A stretch of DNA of 32,566 nucleotides from Alcaligenaceae bacterium (GCA_029263615.1 JAJUFT010000026.1:1-32566); one strand, 5' to 3'; counted from the first letter of the stretch, positions 23,525 to 32,019 are shown. Notes: generated by a model from the letters alone, not told the origin. Translations and numbers: made by a program.

Positions 23525-24907
23525 TCAGCCCCCCGGCAATACCAGCACGACGCTCAGGCCCCCCAATGCCGACGCCTCGGCGTGCACCGAACCGCCATAC
23601 GCCGTGGCGAGATCGCGCACGATCGCCAGGCCCAGGCCGGAGCCCGGCACCCGTTCATCCATGCGCACCCCACGCTGGAAAATGGCCTCGCGCCGATCCT
23701 CGGGCAAGCCGGGGCCATCATCCTCGACGCAGAGCACGATCGTGTCCGGCGCCCCCGCCGAAACGGACAGGCGCACTTCGTGACCGGCCCATTTGCAGGC
23801 ATTTTCCATCAGGTTGCCAAGCATTTCCTGAAGATCTTCCCGGCCGCCCCGGAACCCGCACGCTGCGTCTACCTGGCTCAGGTCGAAGTGCAACCCCTTG
23901 TCGGCATACAAACGACTCAGGGCCTTCGCCAACCCTTGGAGGACGGGAAGGACCTCGGAACGTGTCCCCGGGGTCTGGACGGCGGCGGCCGCGCGGGCGC
24001 GCGCCAGGTGGTGTTCCACCTGCCTGGCGGCCAGCCCCACTTGTTCAGAGACCAGTTGGCTGAACGGTGTGGCCTCGCGCGCTGCGGCATTGGCCAGGAT
24101 CGACAGCGGCGTTTTGAGGGCATGTGCCAGATTGCCGGCCTGAGTACGTGCGCGCTGCACGATTTCACTATTGCTCACCAGCACGGCGTTGAATTCATCG
24201 ACCAGAGGTTGCAGCTCCGTCGGGAAGCGACCTTCGATGTGGCCGGACTTGCCGGCCCGTACATCGCCGACGCGTGCGCGCAGAACGGACAGCGGACGCA
24301 GACCGACATAGAGCTGAACGACGGCAGCCGCGGTCAGGCCGAGCGCGAGGACGCCCAGGAAGATGGCCAGCATCATGCTGAATTGGGACATGGGCGCTGT
24401 GAGCGCAGCCTCGTCGACGGCAATGATCAGGCGGTGGATGGCCGACCCCTCGGGCGGCGTGACGGTGCGTACCAGCGCGAGCAAGTTGAGGCCGCGCGGG
24501 TCGGTGAGGGTTTGCAGCCCGTTGCCGTCGTTCAGCGGGAAGGTTGTCTCGGGCAGGTGCAGGGTCTGATCCCACAGCGAACGCGAACGGAAGACGCCGG
24601 CTTCCGGGGCAGCGCCGGGTTCCAGACGGTCGATCTGCCAGTAAAGGCCGGAGTAGGGCAGCTGCAGACGTGGGTCAGTGGGCTCGAACCGCAAGGTGGT
24701 CAGACCCTGTTCGTTCTGCGCAATGGCGGCGATGAGCTGATTCTGGTGGATGGCAAGTTCGGCGGCCAGCTGCCGGGTGATGTGCTGTCGGAAGAGGTCT
24801 GTCATGGCCCACCCTGCGAGCAGCACCGAAACCACGACCCATGCCAGGGTTCCAAGCAACAGGCGACCCCGCAGGGAATGACGCAGGCCGCGCAGGGTGG
24901 CCCGCAT
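23525..24907 (-). CDS. Sensor histidine kinase (QseC/PhoQ-like)
   Basis: A 460-residue kinase with two membrane helices (about 14-34 and 177-200) flanking a periplasmic domain, a HAMP linker, then HisKA with His262 in NLAHALKTPLS and an HATPase with GNLMENACKWAG, EDDGPGLPEDRR and GSGLGLAIVRDLA. ATG 24907 is preferred because it overlaps the regulator's stop (TGATG) and has an AGG eight bases before it. The earlier ATG at 24922 has no ribosome binding site. It belongs to a three-gene operon with PepSY and OmpR proteins. The sensed signal may be a metal or a cation, but this is not visible. Confidence 0.87.
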   Translation of the reverse strand: MRATLRGLRHSLRGRLLLGTLAWVVVSVLLAGWAMTDLFRQHITRQLAAELAIHQNQLIAAIAQNEQGLTTLRFEPTDPRLQLPYSGLYWQIDRLEPGAAPEAGVFRSRSLWDQTLHLPETTFPLNDGNGLQTLTDPRGLNLLALVRTVTPPEGSAIHRLIIAVDEAALTAPMSQFSMMLAIFLGVLALGLTAAAVVQLYVGLRPLSVLRARVGDVRAGKSGHIEGRFPTELQPLVDEFNAVLVSNSEIVQRARTQAGNLAHALKTPLSILANAAAREATPFSQLVSEQVGLAARQVEHHLARARAAAAVQTPGTRSEVLPVLQGLAKALSRLYADKGLHFDLSQVDAACGFRGGREDLQEMLGNLMENACKWAGHEVRLSVSAGAPDTIVLCVEDDGPGLPEDRREAIFQRGVRMDERVPGSGLGLAIVRDLATAYGGSVHAEASALGGLSVVLVLPGG

Positions 24908-25569
24908 CAGTTTGCCTCGCACATGCGATACCCGAGACCCCGCACCGTTTCGATCGCACCCGGCGGCAGCTTCTTGCGCAGCCGACCGATGAAGACGTCG
25001 ATGGTGTTGGAATCGCGGTCGAAATCCTGTGCGTAGATATGTTCAACCAGTTCGTTGCGTGACACCACTTCGCCCATGTGTTGCATCAGAATTGCCAGTA
25101 CCCGGTACTCGTGAGCCGTGAGATTGACGGCCTGCCCATTCACCGCGACCCGCGCCCGGCGCGTATCCAGCACGATGTCGCCGCAGACCCACTGTGCACT
25201 GGCATGATTGCCGCTACGGCGAATGAGTGCGCGCAGCCGGGCGAGCAGTTCTTCCATGTGGAAAGGTTTGGTGAGGTAGTCGTCGGCCCCGGCGTCGATG
25301 CCGCTCACCTTCTCGTGCCAGTTGTCCCGTGCGGTGAGGATCAATACCGGCATGTCGCGATGTTGGTTGCGCCATTTGCGCAGGACCGTCAGCCCGTCCA
25401 TGACCGGCAGGCCCAGGTCGAGCACCACGGCATCATAGGCCTCCACCGAGCCCTGATAATGGGCCTCCGCGCCGTCGGCTGCCAGATCCACCGCATATCC
25501 TGCATCGAGCAAGGCCTGATGCAGCTGACTGGCCAGCGTGGGATCGTCTTCAACCACCAGAATCCGCAT
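24907..25569 (-). CDS. OmpR-family response regulator
   Basis: A 220-residue regulator. The receiver has the acidic pair D8-D9 and the phosphorylation site D51 (VVLDLGLPVMDG); the output domain is a winged helix ending in TIDVFIGRLRKKLPPGAIETVRGLGYRM, typical of OmpR/PhoB. It overlaps both neighbours by one base, its start sharing TGATG with the PepSY gene stop, so the three genes are coupled. The spaced ATGAACG repeats before the PepSY gene are candidate binding sites. Confidence 0.88.
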   Translation of the reverse strand: MRILVVEDDPTLASQLHQALLDAGYAVDLAADGAEAHYQGSVEAYDAVVLDLGLPVMDGLTVLRKWRNQHRDMPVLILTARDNWHEKVSGIDAGADDYLTKPFHMEELLARLRALIRRSGNHASAQWVCGDIVLDTRRARVAVNGQAVNLTAHEYRVLAILMQHMGEVVSRNELVEHIYAQDFDRDSNTIDVFIGRLRKKLPPGAIETVRGLGYRMCEAN

Positions 25570-25973
25570 CAGTCGTCATCCTCTTCTTTGCGGTCACGCG
25601 CCTTGACGGAAATGATTTTTCCGGTTGCTGCATCAACCTTCATCTTGATGATTCTGCCGGACGCCTGCAAGAGCTTCAGTTCGTAAAGATACATGCCGTC
25701 ATCATGCTCGAACTCGATCTCAATGGGCTCGCCGGGATAGTCACGCGCGACGACGTCCAGGACCTGACGCAACGAGAGGACTTCCCCCGAAAGCAGCGCA
25801 CGGCGCGCCTCTTCGTGATCACTGCGATGGTGGGATCCGCGGTCATCGTCGCCCGCCATGCCACTCACGGGCAAGGCAAGCAGTGGTGCAGCCATTGCAA
25901 ACGCCGCCATGACGGTCATGAGCCGGCGCCCACCTGCGTGGCGGCCGGGACTGTGGGAACTGCGTGTTTTCAT
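25569..25973 (-). CDS. Exported PepSY-domain protein
   Basis: A 134-residue periplasmic protein with a signal peptide to about residue 41 (MTVMAAFAMAAPLLALPVSGMA) and a PepSY domain beyond it (LSLRQVLDVVARDYPGEPIEIEFEHDDGM is its first half, then IKMKVDAATGKIISVKA). ATG 25973 has AGGA about nine bases upstream; the frame can be extended to 26042 but that part does not look like a signal peptide. It is first in an operon with the regulator and kinase, so a role in sensing or feedback is plausible but inferred. Confidence 0.75.
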   Translation of the reverse strand: MKTRSSHSPGRHAGGRRLMTVMAAFAMAAPLLALPVSGMAGDDDRGSHHRSDHEEARRALLSGEVLSLRQVLDVVARDYPGEPIEIEFEHDDGMYLYELKLLQASGRIIKMKVDAATGKIISVKARDRKEEDDD

Positions 25974-26034
25974 GAAGTTGCATCCTTTGTTGAGTGAGCG
26001 GCGAACCGCCACGACCTGAGGCTCTTGTAACAGC

Positions 26035-26079
26035 CCGTTCATGAACGGCAGATGAACGGACGCTTCACGGATCGTTCAT
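26035..26079. promoter_or_regulatory. Cluster of ATGAACG repeats between divergent PepSY genes
   Basis: Four copies of the heptamer ATGAACG or its complement lie in 45 bases. ATGAACGG at 26041-26048 and at 26052-26059 are direct repeats with an 11-base period. Copies on the other strand are CCGTTCAT at 26035-26042 and CGTTCAT at 26073-26079. The first pair forms a perfect GTTCATGAAC palindrome at 26037-26046. Direct repeats spaced by 11 bases are typical for OmpR-family dimers, and the site lies between the regulator's own operon and the divergent genes. Confidence 0.55.
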
Positions 26080-26167
26080 CTACCGAATCGCACAATGGCC
26101 CCATGTCAACACGGCACGACCTCTTCACCGTCCGGTACGGCCATTTTCAACGCTCAAGGAGAGCCAC

Positions 26168-26518
26168 ATGTCCAAGCAAATCAAGAAATCCGTCATTGTT
26201 CTCGCCATCGGTGCTGCCACGGCCATGACCGGCCTGGCATTCGCGCAACCCCCTGTCCCGTTGTCGGCTCCCGTGGCCACCATGGCGCAGGCCGGCGGGC
26301 CCGCCGCCAACGGCGCGGGTGAGCGCGCCCAATGGCTGAACCTGGGGCAAATCCATGACCGTCTCATCGCGGCCGGTTACACCGATGTACGAGAAATCGA
26401 GCGTGAAAGGGATGGCTACGAAGCCAAGGCCCGAAACCCGCAAGGCGCCTGGGTGAAACTCTACATCGAGCGGGTGAACGGGAACATCGTGCGCGAAAAA
26501 GTCCGCGACGACGACTGA
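26168..26518 (+). CDS. Small exported PepSY-like protein
   Basis: A 116-residue protein with a cleavable signal peptide (SVIVLAIGAATAMTGLAFA, to residue 26). The rest carries WLNLGQIHDRLIAAGYTDVREIER and WVKLYIERVNGNIV, a pattern of one helix and strands that resembles PepSY-type folds. AAGGAG lies seven bases upstream of the ATG. It is divergent from the PepSY-regulator-kinase operon and 38 bases before a ferric-reductase-like gene. Function unknown. Confidence 0.68.
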   Translation: MSKQIKKSVIVLAIGAATAMTGLAFAQPPVPLSAPVATMAQAGGPAANGAGERAQWLNLGQIHDRLIAAGYTDVREIERERDGYEAKARNPQGAWVKLYIERVNGNIVREKVRDDD

Positions 26519-26556
26519 TACCCGTTCATTTCATCGCCACGCAGGGGCTCCGGATC

Positions 26557-27882
26557 ATGAAAACGAGACATTTTCTGAGTATCTTCATTGCCGCACTGAC
26601 CGCGGTCTGGGCGTGGGATGCCCTCGTCATGCATCCCATGACCGGCGACTGGTCATGGCTGGTGCAACGACATGCTCTTTACCTGACCGGAATCTGGTCG
26701 ATCGGGCTGATGTCGCTCGTCATGGTGCTGGCGACCCGGCCCGTGTGGCTGGAGGGGCCCCTGGGTGGCATGGACAAAATCTATCAGGCGCACAAATGGG
26801 CAGGGATTCTTGCCGTGCTTTTCGGAGCCGCCCACTGGCTGATCAAGCTCGGCAGTGGCCCACTGAGTGCGCTCATTGGCAAAGAAGGGCGGCCGGCCAA
26901 AGAGGTGGCGCTGTTTTTCGCACAGTCCTGGCGCTCACCCGCCAAGGACCTGGGCGAATGGGCCCTATACATTCTGCTTGGCCTGATTGTGATTGCCCTG
27001 TGGAAACGAATTCCATACCGGCCGTGGAGGGCGCTGCACAGGGCCATGCCGGTGCTCTACCTGCTGCTGGTCTTTCATACCGTGGCGCTGCTGCCGGCCA
27101 ACTATTGGGCCGGCCTCACCGGTGCGCTGACGGCCGTGCTGCTTCTGACAGGTTCCGTGAGCGCCTGCCTGTCGCTGACGCAGCGCATAGGGCGCACACG
27201 GCAACATGAGGGCCGCATCGTAGCGCTCACGCAGCGGGGCGATGTCCTGGAAGTGGTGTGTGACCCGGGTGAGCATTGGCCCGATCACCGTCCGGGTCAG
27301 TTCGCCTTCGTGACCTTTGACCGTGCCGAAGGCGCACACCCCTTCACCATTGCCAGTGCGCCACGGCAGCGTTCGCGCCGCATCACTTTCGAAATCAAGG
27401 CACTGGGCGACTACACCCGCCAACTTGCGTATCGCCTGCAGGTCGGGCAAGCCGTGTGCGTGGAGGGCCCTTACGGCCGGCTGGATGCGCGTCACGGACG
27501 CGAAGATGCCGCTCAGGTCTGGGTGGCGGGGGGAATTGGCATCACGCCCTTCCTTGCCTGGCTGGAAAACGCGCAACGTGAACCGCTGAAGACACCGGTG
27601 CAAATGCACTACTGTGTTCGCGATGCCGGCACAGACCCCTTGATCGACCGCGTGCGAACCCTGTGCAGCACCGTGCCCAACGTCACACTGCACATTCATG
27701 ACGGCAGGACTTCTCAGCGGCTGGATGCCGACACACTGCTCCGTCTCTGCGAACTCCGGGATGGGCGGCTGGATGTCTGGTTCTGCGGGCCGGCGGATTT
27801 CGCAAAGCGCTTGCAATCCGGCCTGCAGCGCGTGCTCGGCCACGGTGTACGCATGTACCGGGAAGCCTTCGACATGCGATGA
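26557..27882 (+). CDS. Ferric-reductase-like transmembrane flavocytochrome
   Basis: A 441-residue protein combining a membrane cytochrome b-type domain and a cytoplasmic flavin/NAD(P)H domain. Heme-binding histidine pairs are visible at H79/H93 (QAHKWAG and AAHWLIK) and H161/H174 (LHRAMP, LVFHTVAL). The FAD site is HPFTIASAP and the nucleotide motif is WVAGGIGITPFLAWL, as in the FNR and NADPH oxidase families. It would move electrons across the inner membrane to a periplasmic acceptor such as ferric iron. It follows the PepSY-like gene on the same strand and is probably controlled by the same regulator. The acceptor is not known. Confidence 0.85.
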   Translation: MKTRHFLSIFIAALTAVWAWDALVMHPMTGDWSWLVQRHALYLTGIWSIGLMSLVMVLATRPVWLEGPLGGMDKIYQAHKWAGILAVLFGAAHWLIKLGSGPLSALIGKEGRPAKEVALFFAQSWRSPAKDLGEWALYILLGLIVIALWKRIPYRPWRALHRAMPVLYLLLVFHTVALLPANYWAGLTGALTAVLLLTGSVSACLSLTQRIGRTRQHEGRIVALTQRGDVLEVVCDPGEHWPDHRPGQFAFVTFDRAEGAHPFTIASAPRQRSRRITFEIKALGDYTRQLAYRLQVGQAVCVEGPYGRLDARHGREDAAQVWVAGGIGITPFLAWLENAQREPLKTPVQMHYCVRDAGTDPLIDRVRTLCSTVPNVTLHIHDGRTSQRLDADTLLRLCELRDGRLDVWFCGPADFAKRLQSGLQRVLGHGVRMYREAFDMR

Positions 27883-27950
27883 GGTTCTTGCAGCGGGGCG
27901 GGGCGATCCTTAGAATCCTCCTACCCCAAAACCCTGCACAGGCAGATACC

Positions 27951-28460
27951 ATGACGCGCAACGCATCGCCCCTTCTGGCTTTGAGCACATTGATCCTTGC
28001 TACCTGTCTTGCCCACGGAACTGCGCACGCCCGCGGGCCCGCCGACCTGATCAACGATCCCTCGGAAATCGGCATGACATTGCCCGGCACGATGGCCAAA
28101 TCCATCAAGGAAGAGCGCATTCTCGATACCACCGATGGCGAAGGCAACCAGGTGATTGTGGCGCGAACCACCCGCGCCCCGGGCACGAGAACCCCGCTGC
28201 ACCTGCACGAATACGGCGGCACAACCTGTGTTCTGGAGGGCGAAATGACGCTGTACCTGGAAGGGGCGACCCCCCAGAAAGCGGTGGCGGGCCAGTGCTA
28301 CTACATGCCGGCCGGCAAGGCCATGGCGGGCATCAATACAGGCAATGTCAACGCCGTCATGCTCGACACCTTCAAGGTCCCCGCGGGTCGCCCCGTCTGG
28401 ACCGTGGTGGAAAGCAGCGGCCGCGTTTTGCAGGACCAGTTCGACGTCCATAAGCATTGA
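27951..28460 (+). CDS. Exported cupin-domain protein
   Basis: A 169-residue protein with a signal peptide (LLALSTLILATCLAHGTAHA, to residue 26) and one cupin barrel. Metal-ligand residues are suggested by TPLHLHEYGG and VLEGEMTLYLEG, then AGQCYYMPAGKAM. ATG 27951 starts just before the signal peptide; a longer frame from 27879 overlaps the flavocytochrome gene. Exported cupins are unusual compared with cytoplasmic ones. It has no obvious operon partner and its substrate is unknown. Confidence 0.72.
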   Translation: MTRNASPLLALSTLILATCLAHGTAHARGPADLINDPSEIGMTLPGTMAKSIKEERILDTTDGEGNQVIVARTTRAPGTRTPLHLHEYGGTTCVLEGEMTLYLEGATPQKAVAGQCYYMPAGKAMAGINTGNVNAVMLDTFKVPAGRPVWTVVESSGRVLQDQFDVHKH

Positions 28461-28511
28461 CGCCTGACACTGGCGTTCCCTCACGCCTCACTGTGTTGTG
28501 ATTCCGGCGAA

Positions 28512-29213
28512 TTACAACGGCAGGTCGAACAGCAGAATTTCGGCGTTTTCGCCCTGCGACACGGTGATCTGAGGCTCATTCATGAGCTTGACGGCGTCTC
28601 CCGCTTTCAGATTCGTTCCGTTCACCGTTACGCTGCCAAGGGCGACATGCAGATAGCCGCAACGGGTCTCGGGTAAGCGGTATTCCAGCGTGTCATCGCC
28701 GTCCACGATAGCCGCATATACCGCAGCATCCTGGTGAATCAGGACCGATCCGTCTCGGCCGTCGTGGGATGCGATCAGGCGCCACTTTCCTTTTTTGCTG
28801 TCCGGCTCAAAGAATCTTTCTTCGTAGCTGGGGGCAATGCGCTGCACATTGGGCTGGATCCAGATCTGCAGGAAATGCACCGGCTCAGCATGCGAGTGGT
28901 TGAATTCGCTGTGCCTGACGCCCGTACCCGCACTCATGCGTTGCACGTTGCCATAGCGGATCACCGAGCCGTTGCCCATGCTGTCCTTGTGCTCGAGCGC
29001 GCCGGCCAGCACATAGGAGATGATCTCCATATCGCTGTGACCGTGGGCGCCGAAACCACGACCGGGGGCAACTCGATCTTCGTTGATGACCAGCAGCGGG
29101 CCAAACCCCACGTGCTTGGGGTCGTAGTAGTTCGCAAATGAAAACGAATGGCGCGAGCTCAGCCAGCCGTGTTCGCCGACGCCGCGATCTTCGCTTTTTC
29201 GAATTTCAATCAT
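28512..29213 (-). CDS. Pirin family protein
   Basis: A 233-residue bicupin of the pirin type. The metal site in the N-terminal cupin is complete: H57 and H59 (GFGAHGHSDMEI) and H101/E103 (GVRHSEFNHS), the same positions as in E. coli YhhW, a quercetinase. AAGGAG lies seven bases before the ATG. It lies 80 bases downstream of the second YceI gene on the same strand and could be transcribed with it. The physiological substrate is not known. Confidence 0.87.
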   Translation of the reverse strand: MIEIRKSEDRGVGEHGWLSSRHSFSFANYYDPKHVGFGPLLVINEDRVAPGRGFGAHGHSDMEIISYVLAGALEHKDSMGNGSVIRYGNVQRMSAGTGVRHSEFNHSHAEPVHFLQIWIQPNVQRIAPSYEERFFEPDSKKGKWRLIASHDGRDGSVLIHQDAAVYAAIVDGDDTLEYRLPETRCGYLHVALGSVTVNGTNLKAGDAVKLMNEPQITVSQGENAEILLFDLPL

Positions 29214-29293
29214 GGTGTTCTCCTTCAGGTCGGGGTTGGGCCAGGTTGTTGCCGCAGAACGGGCCGGCTCCCTGACCTGATGAACGCTTTCGT

Positions 29294-29863
29294 TTACTCG
29301 ACGCTGGCTTCCAGCGCAATGTCGAGCGTCACTTCGTCGCCCACGCCAGGTGCAAAATGGCCGGCATTGAATTCGCTGCGGGAAATCACGGCCGTGGCGT
29401 TGGCGCCGATAGCGTCCTTCTTGAGCATCGGGTGAGGCCCGTTGAAGAAGGAGGTGACGGTCAGTGTCACGGGCTTGGTGACGCCCTTGATGGTCAGGTC
29501 GCCTTCGATGCTCACGGGCTTGTCGCCGTCGAAGTTCACCTTGGTGGACTTGAAGGTGGCCGTCGGGAACTTGGCGGTATCCAGGAAGTCCTCACCCTGG
29601 ATGTGACCATCGAACACGTCGAAGCCGGTATTGACCGACGTCGTGTCAACCGTGATGTCCACCTTGGCCTCTTTGGCGTCCCTGTCCAGCACCACGGTGC
29701 CCGTGGTCTTCTTGAAGCTGAGGATCTGCGTGGACAGGCCCATGTGGTCATAGGAGAAACGCGGGAAGGTGTGGCTGGAGTCCACCGCATAGGTCTGCGG
29801 TGCGGCCACGGCCTGGCCAGCGAAGAAGGCGGCAAATGCGCCGGCGATGAGGGTCTTTTTCAT
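29294..29863 (-). CDS. YceI-family periplasmic protein
   Basis: A 189-residue protein with a signal peptide (KKTLIAGAFAAFFAGQAVA) and a lipocalin-like YceI domain, which in the family binds isoprenoid or other lipophilic molecules. Family features are SSHTFPRFSYDHMG, GEDFLDTAKFPTATFKS and GDLTIKGVTKPVTLTV. AGGA is about eight bases before the ATG. A second YceI gene lies 42 bases upstream on the same strand and a cytochrome b561 before that, similar to the yceJ-yceI pairing of E. coli. Ligand unknown. Confidence 0.87.
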   Translation of the reverse strand: MKKTLIAGAFAAFFAGQAVAAPQTYAVDSSHTFPRFSYDHMGLSTQILSFKKTTGTVVLDRDAKEAKVDITVDTTSVNTGFDVFDGHIQGEDFLDTAKFPTATFKSTKVNFDGDKPVSIEGDLTIKGVTKPVTLTVTSFFNGPHPMLKKDAIGANATAVISRSEFNAGHFAPGVGDEVTLDIALEASVE

Positions 29864-29905
29864 GATGGAATCCTGTAGTGGAATGGTTTGGAGCAGGGAG
29901 ACTGT

Positions 29906-30478
29906 TTACGGTTTCGCCACGATGTTGAAGCGAATCTGGATGTCGTTGGCAACAATGCCGAAATCCTCCCACTGGCCCTCACCGATGCCGAAATCGGCGC
30001 GTTGAAAGGTGAAGTTGCCAGCGAAGACGGCGGCGTCCCCGTCTTCTTCTAAGGTGAAGGGAGCGGTCACTTCCTTGGTGACCCCCTTGATCGTGAGGGC
30101 ACCCGTGACCTGGTAGCGATTTTCACCGAGCGATTCGACCTTGCGCGAGGTGAAAGTCGCCGCGGGGTGGGTGGCGAGTGCCAGCCATTCGTCCTTTTCC
30201 AGTTCTGAATTGGCTTCAGCGTAGCCGGCGTCGATGCTGCTCAGCACCACCTCGATGGAGACGTTGGCTGCTTCTGGCCGGGCGGGGTCGAAGCTCAGTT
30301 CGGACGCCTTCAGCTCGGCGAACCGTCCATCCATCTTGACGTTCATCTGGCTGTAACCAAACTGGATGCTGCTGGCGGCGTCGTCCAGTGAGGTGTATTG
30401 GGCGGCGCCGGCCTGGCCCATGAGGCCCAGGCCCAGCGCGGCGGCCAGAACCAGAGGGTGAAAGAAAGTCGTTCTCAT
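29906..30478 (-). CDS. YceI-family periplasmic protein (second copy)
   Basis: A 190-residue YceI-type protein with a signal peptide (PLVLAAALGLGLMGQAGA). It has the motifs DDAASSIQFGYSQMNVK, THPAATFTSRKVES and GALTIKGVTKEVTAPF. It is a diverged paralogue of the neighbour at 29294-29863, because the order of motifs is the same but many residues differ. AGGA precedes ATG 30478 with a seven-base gap; a longer frame to 30517 is less likely. It follows cytochrome b561 by 44 bases. Confidence 0.86.
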   Translation of the reverse strand: MRTTFFHPLVLAAALGLGLMGQAGAAQYTSLDDAASSIQFGYSQMNVKMDGRFAELKASELSFDPARPEAANVSIEVVLSSIDAGYAEANSELEKDEWLALATHPAATFTSRKVESLGENRYQVTGALTIKGVTKEVTAPFTLEEDGDAAVFAGNFTFQRADFGIGEGQWEDFGIVANDIQIRFNIVAKP

Positions 30479-30522
30479 GTCGATGTCCTTTGATGCGTCA
30501 GAGTTCGTTTGACCCAAGCCAA

Positions 30523-31068
30523 TCAGGCCCGCCCGGCCATGGGCAGCATGCGAGTCAGGATGGTGTCTTTCCTGATGAAGTGGTGATGCAGTGCTGCACC
30601 AACATGTCCGATCAGGGCCGCCACCAGCGTGTAGTTCAGAAAGACGTGAGCCTGCTTCAACGCCGCGCCCAGCTCTGCGTCCTTCGGAACCAGATCAGGC
30701 AAGGTAAGAACCCCAAACCACACCACCGGGAAGCCTTGGGCAGAGCTCATCAGCCAGCCACTGAGCGGAATGGCGAGCATCAGCGCGTAGAGCACACAGT
30801 GTCCGGCATGCGCTGCAAGCCGGGCCGACGGGCCCATGCTCGAGGGAAGCTCGGGTGCCGGGTGGCTCATGCGCCATACCAGGCGCACCACAGCCAATGT
30901 CAGCAGGCTCATCCCCGCCCACTTGTGCCACGAATAGAGCTGCAGCTTGCTGGGCGATAGAGGCAGGTCCACCATGTAGAAGCCTGCCGCGAAGGTGCCG
31001 ATCATGCCCAAGCCCACCAACCAGTGAAGGAATATGGCAGTGCGGGTGTAGCGCGGGCTGGGATTCAT
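30523..31068 (-). CDS. Cytochrome b561 (YceJ-like)
   Basis: A 181-residue membrane protein with four helices and the usual heme histidines: IFLHWLVG, YSWHKWAG, AAHAGHCVLYAL and ALIGHVGAALHHHF. It would carry electrons between the quinone pool and a periplasmic partner. ATG 31068 has GGAGG six bases before it, stronger than the upstream start at 31104. It is first in the group b561, yceI, yceI, perhaps pirin. The partner of this b561 is unknown. Confidence 0.86.
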   Translation of the reverse strand: MNPSPRYTRTAIFLHWLVGLGMIGTFAAGFYMVDLPLSPSKLQLYSWHKWAGMSLLTLAVVRLVWRMSHPAPELPSSMGPSARLAAHAGHCVLYALMLAIPLSGWLMSSAQGFPVVWFGVLTLPDLVPKDAELGAALKQAHVFLNYTLVAALIGHVGAALHHHFIRKDTILTRMLPMAGRA

Positions 31069-31104
31069 GGCTTTCCTCCGAGGAGCGGGATGGGGGGCAC
31101 GCAA

Positions 31105-31468
31105 TGCTGCGTCGATGTGAGTACTTTAGTTTTTTCTATATTCGGGATAAATAGGATGCAAGGAAGATGACAATTCCAAATATGGAACGGTTGGGGGGTT
31201 GGAATATCAGCCCCTCACGAGGTGGCCGTTGGGCAACAGGCCGGGCGTCAGGATTGTGGTTATACAGGAAGGGGACGGCCACTCGAGCGCAGACTCGCGC
31301 ATTGCGACAGGAGGGTCGCGCTCACCCGGAGATGAGCATGCGTGTTACCGCCCAGTGTGGCACCCTACCGCGGGACCGAGGCTTGGCGGTGACCGCGGCG
31401 GATCGATGGGTTTTGGGTAACATATTCATAAGCGGGTTTGCAGCTCATTATCTCTACAAGGGAAATTG
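31105..31468. other. Intergenic region with no convincing gene
   Basis: Several short open frames cross this stretch, but none has a good ribosome binding site with a protein-like sequence. Bases 31120-31160 are AT-rich and may hold the promoter of the cytochrome b561 operon. I see no RNA gene or repeat. Confidence 0.4.
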
Positions 31469-31709
31469 ATGAGTCAGAAATTGATTTACAAGGTGGCTCG
31501 CGAAAAGACGTTGGGATGATTCTTCGTCCCCATAAATACAAGGATGGTTTTTTCGCGCTCATAAAACGAACTCAAGGAATGATCCTGACGGCCGGAGGGT
31601 CGGAACTGAACCAGAGTTAATTGACTTGGTTCGAAAGGGCTACCATGTCCGGATGAGCGGTCCCGGACACGCGCCGTTGACAGTCATGCCCGAGGTGGTT
31701 GACGAATAG
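31469..31709 (+). pseudogene. Frameshifted small gene remnant, unknown family
   Basis: Three fragments in consecutive frames read as one protein of about 80 residues. They start at ATG 31469, after AAGGGA, with MSQKLIYKVAREKTLG. Then comes MILRPHKYKDGFFALIKR in the next frame. The end is NDPDGRRVGTEPELIDLVRKG followed by YHVRMSGPGHAPLTVMPEVVDE and a TAG at 31707-31709. Two single-base losses, near 31515 and between about 31560 and 31600, would join them. I do not recognise the family. Low-quality sequence could mimic this. Confidence 0.4.
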
Positions 31710-31985
31710 TGAGCGTTGTTATTTGGTGTGGAAGCCGGAGCTACGTCACGCAAGCACGAGCGCGGAGCATCCGGCGGAAGTCCGCGCTCAAAGTATCTCC
31801 GGCGGGACGATTGATACCTGGCGCAAAATCACCACTGTGAATGCTGAAATGACCGTGGATCGATGTCAGTAGCTTCGGGTCTGATGGAAGGGCAATCAGA
31901 TAGGAAAGCTGCCCGCTGCACCGAGCCCTAAAGAGGCCAGGTTCCGTCAGTGGGAACTCAGGGGAAAGTATTACGTGCCAAAGCA
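31710..31985. other. Intergenic region with no convincing gene
   Basis: No gene with a ribosome binding site is seen. A minus-strand frame at 31741-32022 runs through the hairpin at its right side and does not look like a protein. A short plus-strand stretch near 31940-31985 (RFRQWELRGKYYVPKQ) is protein-like but unsupported. Confidence 0.35.
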
Positions 31986-32019
31986 AAAACCCCTGAACCG
32001 GATGCGGAACAGGGGTTTT
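31986..32019 (-). terminator. Intrinsic terminator hairpin of a former tRNA gene
   Basis: A perfect ten-base inverted repeat, AAAACCCCTG (31986-31995) and CAGGGGTTTT (32010-32019), with a 14-base loop. Read on the minus strand, the run of T after the stem makes it a Rho-independent terminator, just eight bases after the tRNA-like 3' end at 32028-32047. It is where a tRNA-Phe terminator would lie. Reading it in the plus direction is also possible. Confidence 0.65.

Noticed and set aside
28460..28476. A short hairpin after the cupin gene
   Set aside because: The stem is only five bases (ACGCC/GGCGT) and lacks a T run, so it is too weak to call a terminator.
31167..31469. A 100-residue plus-strand reading frame before the frameshifted gene
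   Set aside because: The sequence is rich in Arg and Gly in a way typical of out-of-frame GC-rich DNA, and there is no ribosome binding site.
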